From positions 1-35,784 of the forward strand of contig CALDEP010000451.1 in the NCBI GenBank assembly GCA_937942475.1: a DNA stretch of 35,784 bases, written 5' to 3'. This document shows positions 30,763 through 35,784 of the stretch, one piece after another. Each line of letters begins with the position of its first letter. The first letter of the stretch is position 1. The stretch comes from an uncultured Aureispira sp. (GTDB lineage: Bacteria > Bacteroidota > Bacteroidia > Chitinophagales > Saprospiraceae). The notes beneath the pieces are model-generated. The model did not search any database. It was not told the origin of the DNA and saw only the letters and a list, made by a program, of their open reading frames with translations. Position numbers and translations under genes: made by a program.

Positions 30763-33700
30763 TTATTCTTTTAAAAGAACAGACTTGACATTGTCAGAAA
30801 TGGTTCGTTCTATCAACAAACGTTTGGGATCTATCGCTGCTTTTACAGGAATTTTGTCTACCACCAAGCTTATTTCTAACTTGTTATTATCAAACAAAAC
30901 ACGCTCCACGACAGCAAGTTCTTTTTCGTCTTCGTCCGTGTAAATTCCAATATCAACCCAATCTCTAAAATCAATCTTAGTTTCTGTACCGATAGAATCG
31001 ACTCGCATCTTATAGGCTTCAATACTTAGGTTTACTTGATATTTTCCATTGTCCAAAACTTGATAATCGGCTTCTTTTAGGCGATAATCATACAACGTAA
31101 TTTCTTTGAACCAATCTGTGATTAGATAATTTAGAGAATCGGGCACCTTTGGTTCTAGAATCTTTAAAAAATCGAGCGAAGTTGGATAAGGTGGTTCTTG
31201 ATAACGATAGAGTTCCAAGAATTCTTGCATGGCTTGATTGACACTATCTTCTCCAATATAATCTTGTAAAGCATACAAAATTAAAGCTCCTTTACCATAA
31301 TGAATATAGCCTTGGTTTTGTACTTTGTATAGCGGTGTTTCTTTGTTTGTTTCAGAGCTACGCCCACCCAAATAACGATCAAAGTCATATTTTAGAAATT
31401 TCTTCATTCTAAGATCGTCATTTAAGTCATTTTTCATAACCATCAAAGAAGAATATTCGGCAAAACTTTCCGACAACATGGTACTTCCTTCCATACTAGA
31501 GCCAATCACTTGATGCGCCCACCATTGATGCGCCATTTCGTGTGCAATAACGGCATTAATAACATTGTTATCATTGGCATCTTCCAAGTTAATAATAAAG
31601 CCAAAGGACTCCGAATACGGCATGGTGCCAGGGAATGCTTGTGCAAAATTAGAGTAACGTGGAAATTCTATGATTCGAGCTTGTTTGTGATAATAAGGAC
31701 CAAAATGCTTCGTATAATAAACCAAAGAATTTTGCACGGCATTTAACATCATTTCAATATTGTAGTCGTGTTGTTTGTCATAATAAACTTCAATATCAAT
31801 GCCGTTCCAATTTCGTCGAGCGACTTCATATTTAGCAGACATAAAAGAATAAAAGTTCTGCGAAGCACGATCTACTTTGTAATGATATTTTTTTCGCTTA
31901 CCCTCTTTTGTTTCCTTAATTAAAGTTCCAGGAGCAATCGCCACTTGGTTTTCTGTCGTTGAAATAAAGGTTTCTACATTCACCCAATCGGCACCACCAT
32001 TGGTCAAATAATTGCTCATACAATGATCGCTACAAGGCGATTCTAAAGTCGGCATATATTCCTTAGGTGCTAAGTCATGTTTTTTTCGAGTGTATTTTTC
32101 ATTTAACTCAAAACCTTCCATATATCCTATATAAGGCAATACATTGTTGTTGTTAATGAAGGTTCCATTTTGTGCAATACTCAAATTACTCACTTCATTT
32201 TCAAAGCCTTTAGGAACATAAGAAGCCTCCACTTCGATCGTCATTTTTTTGTGAGGTGCCAAGGCTTCATCTAGTTGATAAATAAGATAACCGACATCTT
32301 TGTCCTCAAAAACTAGGGTAGCATTTGGAATTTTTAGTGCCATATTCCAATCCTCATCAATGATTAAATGGATGGAGTCAATAAAGTTATGAGACTTGTT
32401 GGTTAACACAACTTCTGAGCTACTCAAGACCGTTCTACTTTCTGGAAAAATGTCAATATTGTAGGTAATGTCCGTGATTTTTGGCTGCGGAATGCCTTGA
32501 TATTTTTTGTAATTTTTTTCATAATTGGCTTGTACTAATTCTGCTGCATCAGCACCCTCTCGTTCATTTAATACTTGTGTATTGTAGAAGATAAAACTAG
32601 CGGTTGCAAACCATAAAAGAGTAAGGGCACCAAGTCCCATCGCATATTTAGGATTCAGGTGTTTTTTGACCGATTTAATCCGATTGCTAAGCCCTGTAGT
32701 CGTTCCTCGCACCCAAATCAAACCACCAAAACCAAGTAAAATAATACCGAGTAAAATCCAATATAAATTAAACCAAAGCACACTCGTCAAAGCGGCACCA
32801 AATCCATTCATATCGGAATAACGGAAGAAAGGCGTAGAGCCTAAATTGACCATGTGAGAATCTACTTCAAAGACTAAACAAATGATTCCTAGAAAGAAGA
32901 TTAGAATAACAGAAACAAAATAGCCAATGTATAAGTTATTACAAAGAATTTGAACAAAAACCAATGCAAAGGACCAAAAAACAAAAGTTGGTAACGTATC
33001 AATTAGGAAAAATTGTAGATACAAACCTATTTGTAGGTTATAATAACCATTCAAAACTTGGTACAACATACAAACCAGCATGGCAACAAAATGAATGATA
33101 CTTACGGTTGAAACTAAAGCAATCACTCTTGCAAACAAGGCAACAATAGAATTGTGTGCGGTGGCATCAATGACTTCATTAATTTTTGCGGCTCGATCTC
33201 GCCAAACCAATTCACCGCTAAAGAAAACAATAATGATAATTTCAAATAAAACTAAGGAGCCATTTAAGGTGTCCAACATTTTGTAGGTAACAGGATAAGA
33301 TTGTAAACCAAAGTATTCAAAACCACCAAACAAAGAAGTGAGTAACATAATCCCACTAAAAATAAACAGCGTTTTGAAGGTAGCACTACGAGTAATGCTG
33401 TAGAAGTTTAAGCTAAAGAAACTAGTAAATTGCTGTACCAAGGTTTGGCGATCGAAGGTGATCGAAAAGGCTGGCTTTGGCAATGCTTTCAAAGGTACTG
33501 CTTCTGATTTGTTCGCTTTTTTTGCTTTGGCTTTGGTCTTCTTTTCTGCGAATGAAAATGAAAAATAAGAAGCCAAAAGCAAGATGCTACTTAGCCCCAA
33601 CCAGAACAATCGATTCATAATCATGAGGTAACTAAAACCAACGCCAATCGTGTTTTTTTCAAGAGCAGTAGCATATTTAGTATCAATGCTGTAGGTTCTA

Positions 33701-34350
33701 ATTCCAAAGGCATCTGTCAAGGCAGCAAGGGTTTCATTGTCAATATTAGACGCTAGACTTCCAGAAGAAAAGTAAGCAACAATGATGACCAAAGCGCCTA
33801 CGAAAGAAACAACCGTGTTTTTCCATTTATTAGCAATGGCAAAAATAATCGCTCCTGCAATAAATAAATTAGGAATGATGAAAAGTACGAGGTTATTAAA
33901 AAAGGAACTAAGGTACAAGGGACCAATTCGCTCTGCATCTATAGAACCTGTGGCTAATGCAATTTGAGTTCCTAAGAAAAAACCAACAAAAATTCCCAAA
34001 AAAGGAATAATAGAAAGGACTAAGGCGCCCATAAAACGCCCAAAGTAATAGCCTGCTTTCCCGATAGGCGTACTGAAGAGAATTTCATTAAACTTATGGT
34101 TGTAATCTCGAAGGGCTGCATTGTTGAAAAATGCCGCAGGCATCATAATGCAAACGAGACTTAAGATCATGGTATACTGCGTTAAAATATGGGGGGCGTT
34201 TTTATACACATTTCCAACACTGCCACCAATAATTATATTATCACTAGCTACAGCGCCTGTAACTAAAAGCGTTATGATTAGAAAAAATATCCAAATCATC
34301 GATCGTTTGAGCGACATGGATATTTCTTGTTTGAAGAATTGTAAGAACAT
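30763..34350 (-). CDS. ABC-2 permease fused to an M1-family metallopeptidase
   Basis: 1195 residues from the ATG at 34350 (MFLQFFKQEISMSLKRS, the usual opening of ABC-2 permeases); a start eight codons upstream is less likely. Residues about 1-290 and 315-600 form two sets of six or so membrane helices. Residues about 620-1195 are an extracytoplasmic M1 aminopeptidase-like domain, with the zinc site HEMAH (937-941) and the third ligand Glu in 'LSESFAEYSS'. The spacing is H-E-x-x-H-x19-E, one longer than the canonical x18. 'GTMPYSESFGF' stands at the position of GxMEN. This fusion is widespread in Bacteroidota, paired with an ABC ATPase, here encoded 67 bp upstream. Transport substrate unknown; peptide processing coupled to transport is inferred. 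Confidence 0.9.
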   Translation of the reverse strand: MFLQFFKQEISMSLKRSMIWIFFLIITLLVTGAVASDNIIIGGSVGNVYKNAPHILTQYTMILSLVCIMMPAAFFNNAALRDYNHKFNEILFSTPIGKAGYYFGRFMGALVLSIIPFLGIFVGFFLGTQIALATGSIDAERIGPLYLSSFFNNLVLFIIPNLFIAGAIIFAIANKWKNTVVSFVGALVIIVAYFSSGSLASNIDNETLAALTDAFGIRTYSIDTKYATALEKNTIGVGFSYLMIMNRLFWLGLSSILLLASYFSFSFAEKKTKAKAKKANKSEAVPLKALPKPAFSITFDRQTLVQQFTSFFSLNFYSITRSATFKTLFIFSGIMLLTSLFGGFEYFGLQSYPVTYKMLDTLNGSLVLFEIIIIVFFSGELVWRDRAAKINEVIDATAHNSIVALFARVIALVSTVSIIHFVAMLVCMLYQVLNGYYNLQIGLYLQFFLIDTLPTFVFWSFALVFVQILCNNLYIGYFVSVILIFFLGIICLVFEVDSHMVNLGSTPFFRYSDMNGFGAALTSVLWFNLYWILLGIILLGFGGLIWVRGTTTGLSNRIKSVKKHLNPKYAMGLGALTLLWFATASFIFYNTQVLNEREGADAAELVQANYEKNYKKYQGIPQPKITDITYNIDIFPESRTVLSSSEVVLTNKSHNFIDSIHLIIDEDWNMALKIPNATLVFEDKDVGYLIYQLDEALAPHKKMTIEVEASYVPKGFENEVSNLSIAQNGTFINNNNVLPYIGYMEGFELNEKYTRKKHDLAPKEYMPTLESPCSDHCMSNYLTNGGADWVNVETFISTTENQVAIAPGTLIKETKEGKRKKYHYKVDRASQNFYSFMSAKYEVARRNWNGIDIEVYYDKQHDYNIEMMLNAVQNSLVYYTKHFGPYYHKQARIIEFPRYSNFAQAFPGTMPYSESFGFIINLEDANDNNVINAVIAHEMAHQWWAHQVIGSSMEGSTMLSESFAEYSSLMVMKNDLNDDLRMKKFLKYDFDRYLGGRSSETNKETPLYKVQNQGYIHYGKGALILYALQDYIGEDSVNQAMQEFLELYRYQEPPYPTSLDFLKILEPKVPDSLNYLITDWFKEITLYDYRLKEADYQVLDNGKYQVNLSIEAYKMRVDSIGTETKIDFRDWVDIGIYTDEDEKELAVVERVLFDNNKLEISLVVDKIPVKAAIDPKRLLIERTISDNVKSVLLKE

Positions 34351-34417
34351 AAAATTTATAATTGAAAAGCACAAAATAGGCTTTGATGAGATAGAAGAAT
34401 AGACTTAGAAATGAAAA

Positions 34418-35311
34418 CTAAAGGCTAGACGCCGTTTCGTTTGTCTGTTTGATTTTGCTAAAAAACACATCTTCAATACTCGGTGTGATGGCTTCAAAAC
34501 CATTTTCTGGATTACTTTCGTCCAAAATATGAATGAGTGGTTTGCCTGCAATTAATTTGTCAGAGATCACATAGTACTTACTTTGGTAGGCTTCGACTTC
34601 GTTTCGGCTAATTATTTTTCTCCAAACCTTTCCTTGAAGTTCGTCAATACCTTTTTGAGGCGTCCCTTGATAAACCAATTGTCCGCTGTTCATAATCGCC
34701 ATATTAGAACAAAGTTCTTTTACATCGTCCACAATGTGAGTAGAAAGAATGACAATAACTTCTTCGCCAACCGAAGCCAGTAAATTGTGAAAACGGTTGC
34801 GTTCTCCAGGGTCTAAACCTGCGGTGGGTTCGTCTACAATAATCAGTTTGGGATTGCCAATTAGCGCTTGTGCAATGCCCACTCGTTGCTTCATTCCTCC
34901 TGAAAAACTTTTGACTTTTTTGTTTTTTTGTTCTGTTAAATTTACTTTTTCTAGTAAATACTCAATCAAATTTTTACGTTCTTTTTTATTACTAATCCCT
35001 TTGAGAATCGCAACGTGATCCAACAATTGCAGGGCGGTAATATGTGGATAAACGCCAAATTCTTGAGGAAGGTAGCCCAAGACTTTTCTTAATGCAGTAG
35101 GGTTTTTAAACACATCTAGATCATCTAAAAAAATAGAACCACTATCGGCTTCTTGCAAAGAAGAAATCGTACGCATGAGCGATGATTTTCCTGCGCCATT
35201 GGGACCCAATAAGCCAAACATTCCGTTTGGAATTTCAAGAGAAATGTTATCCAATGCTTTAACGCCATTTGGATAGATTTTGGAAAGGTTACTTATTTTT
35301 AGGCTAGACAT
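34418..35311 (-). CDS. ABC transporter ATP-binding protein
   Basis: 297 residues from the ATG at 35311 (MSSLKISNLSKIYPNGVKAL). A longer frame reaching 35458 reads through a palindromic repeat and is rejected. ATPase motifs: Walker A GPNGAGKSS (36-44), Q-loop Gln83, signature SFSGGMKQR (135-143), Walker B LIIVDEP (156-162) and H-loop His192. It is a CcmA/YhaQ-type exporter ATPase with a C-terminal extension (about 220-297). It powers the permease/M1 fusion directly downstream and is in the same operon. Confidence 0.93.
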   Translation of the reverse strand: MSSLKISNLSKIYPNGVKALDNISLEIPNGMFGLLGPNGAGKSSLMRTISSLQEADSGSIFLDDLDVFKNPTALRKVLGYLPQEFGVYPHITALQLLDHVAILKGISNKKERKNLIEYLLEKVNLTEQKNKKVKSFSGGMKQRVGIAQALIGNPKLIIVDEPTAGLDPGERNRFHNLLASVGEEVIVILSTHIVDDVKELCSNMAIMNSGQLVYQGTPQKGIDELQGKVWRKIISRNEVEAYQSKYYVISDKLIAGKPLIHILDESNPENGFEAITPSIEDVFFSKIKQTNETASSL

Positions 35312-35625
35312 ATTGTGTTTTATTTTGGAAGTGAAGGAATGGTTATTATAATAAGGGTTCTTTGACAATTTTTGCCGCAGCCTACTTTTTTTCTTTTTCA
35401 TAACAGTAGGATTTTGGTCGTATTTATAAGTAGAAAGTCGTAAGCTATTAGCTGACAATGATTTTGCTTACTACTTACGACTTTCGACTTATAACAAAAA
35501 TAGCAAAATCGAAGCCATTTGGTATAGGTTGGCAAAAATTGTCAGAGAACCATAATAAGGATTATAAAAACACAAGACCTAAAAAAGATAATTAATTCCA
35601 AAATGAAGAGACATCTAGACGAAAC
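35312..35625. other. Repeat-bearing spacer upstream of the ABC ATPase gene
   Basis: No gene. It is dominated by the nested palindrome 35356-35551. A TATTTTTG box on the minus strand (35502-35495) lies within the element, but lacks a -33 partner at the right distance. The 3' end of the ADP-ribosylglycohydrolase gene borders it on the right. Confidence 0.6.
35356..35551. repeat. 196-bp nested palindromic element, family 2 copy 2
   Basis: Outer arms 35356-35376 and 35531-35551 pair at 20 of 21 positions (GGTTCTTTGACAATTTTTGC core). Inner arms 35424-35444 and 35474-35494 pair at 20 of 21 (TTATAAGTAGAAAGTCGTAA type). It shares plan, size and both core sequences with 25695-25893, so the two are copies of one dispersed family. 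Confidence 0.78.
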
Positions 35626-35784
35626 TTATAATTTTATCTGCAAACGATCAATTAAATTTATAATATTGTTAAAACGAGCCAAATAAGCGACCCAAGTCAT
35701 GGGAATTCCTTCTTCGCCATAAAGAATGCCTGCCAAGCCACCTGTAATTGCGCCAGTAGTGTCAGTATCTCGCCCTAAATTGAC
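35626..35784 (-). CDS. ADP-ribosylglycohydrolase (DraG family), C-terminal fragment, truncated by window edge
   Basis: The last 52 codons and a TAA (35626-35628) of a gene that starts beyond the right edge. The visible part begins 'VNLGRDTDTTGAITGGLAGI', the metal-binding GRDTDTT/GG signature of DraG-type ADP-ribosylhydrolases, whose Asp residues bind the catalytic Mg/Mn pair. It then reads 'LYGEEGIPMTWVAYLARF' and ends 'INLIDRLQIKL'. These enzymes remove ADP-ribose from proteins or small molecules. The target is unknown from this fragment. Confidence 0.9.
   Translation of the reverse strand, partial: VNLGRDTDTTGAITGGLAGILYGEEGIPMTWVAYLARFNNIINLIDRLQIKL

Noticed and set aside
30662-30943. 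A 93-codon plus-strand frame preceded by a TTTG...TACCTTTA promoter-like match
   Set aside because: Most of it is antisense to the C-terminus of the M1 fusion gene, the protein resembles nothing, and the promoter match lacks the last consensus base.
35312-35458. A 49-residue N-terminal extension of the ABC ATPase
   Set aside because: It reads through a palindromic repeat and is Lys-rich nonsense; the ATPase fold begins at the ATG at 35311.

Overview
The window reads as a chromosomal segment of an AT-rich Bacteroidota bacterium, most likely a marine Saprospiria relative (Aureispira-like). The genus guess is inference. The phylum rests on type IX secretion (T9SS) C-terminal sorting domains on two secreted proteins, a GldJ/GldK-like SUMF1-fold protein, an ABC-2 permease fused to an M1 peptidase, HYC_CC_PP and DUF5034-like proteins, and a textbook Bacteroidota promoter (TTTG-N19-TAGCTTTG) in front of an hxlR-family gene. 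No phage, plasmid, CRISPR, rRNA or tRNA gene was seen.

Layout. 1-3538: a GlcG/HbpS-like protein, a T9SS-exported alpha/beta hydrolase and a GldJ/K-like protein. 3573-7537 (minus): a probable copper/redox operon made of a Cys-rich HYC_CC_PP protein, an MbnP-family protein with a T9SS tail, and two di-haem MauG/MbnH-like lipoproteins. 7538-8375: gene-free and full of small palindromic repeats. 8376-9922 (minus): hxlR, nudC and a DUF1330-like gene behind a promoter carrying two operator-like palindromes. 10483-13945 (plus): a secreted DNA/RNA endonuclease, a small protein, and a 610-residue fusion of a degenerate NagB-like domain to an alpha/beta hydrolase. 14043-17147 (minus): a glutaryl-CoA-dehydrogenase-like enzyme, a lipoprotein and a DUF1853 protein. 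17291-18565 (plus): a tandem pair of secreted paralogues resembling a degenerate DsbD N-terminal domain.

18566-23360 (minus): Crp-like regulator, DoxX, CX4CH cytochrome-like lipoprotein, metallophosphoesterase, ferredoxin, VOC/extradiol-dioxygenase-like protein and a carboxylesterase. The DoxX, dioxygenase and esterase trio recalls the quinone/catechol detoxification genes of Bacillus (catDE, mhqNOP, mhqED). 23895-27082 (plus): a MuiA/DUF4139 protein, coaD and an SRPBCC-like gene. The MuiA gene carries an internal stretch that looks like a TonB-receptor plug and is bracketed by two inverted 140-bp palindromic elements. 27075-35311 (minus): PAP2-like and DUF2628-like membrane proteins, SppA, the ABC-permease/M1 fusion and its ABC ATPase. 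35626-35784: the C-terminal end of an ADP-ribosylglycohydrolase running off the window.

The most promising leads are the MbnP/MauG cluster (possible Trp-to-kynurenine copper-site maturation outside methanotrophs), the NagB/hydrolase fusion, the plug-like insertion in MuiA with its inverted flanking repeats, and several families of nested palindromic intergenic elements.
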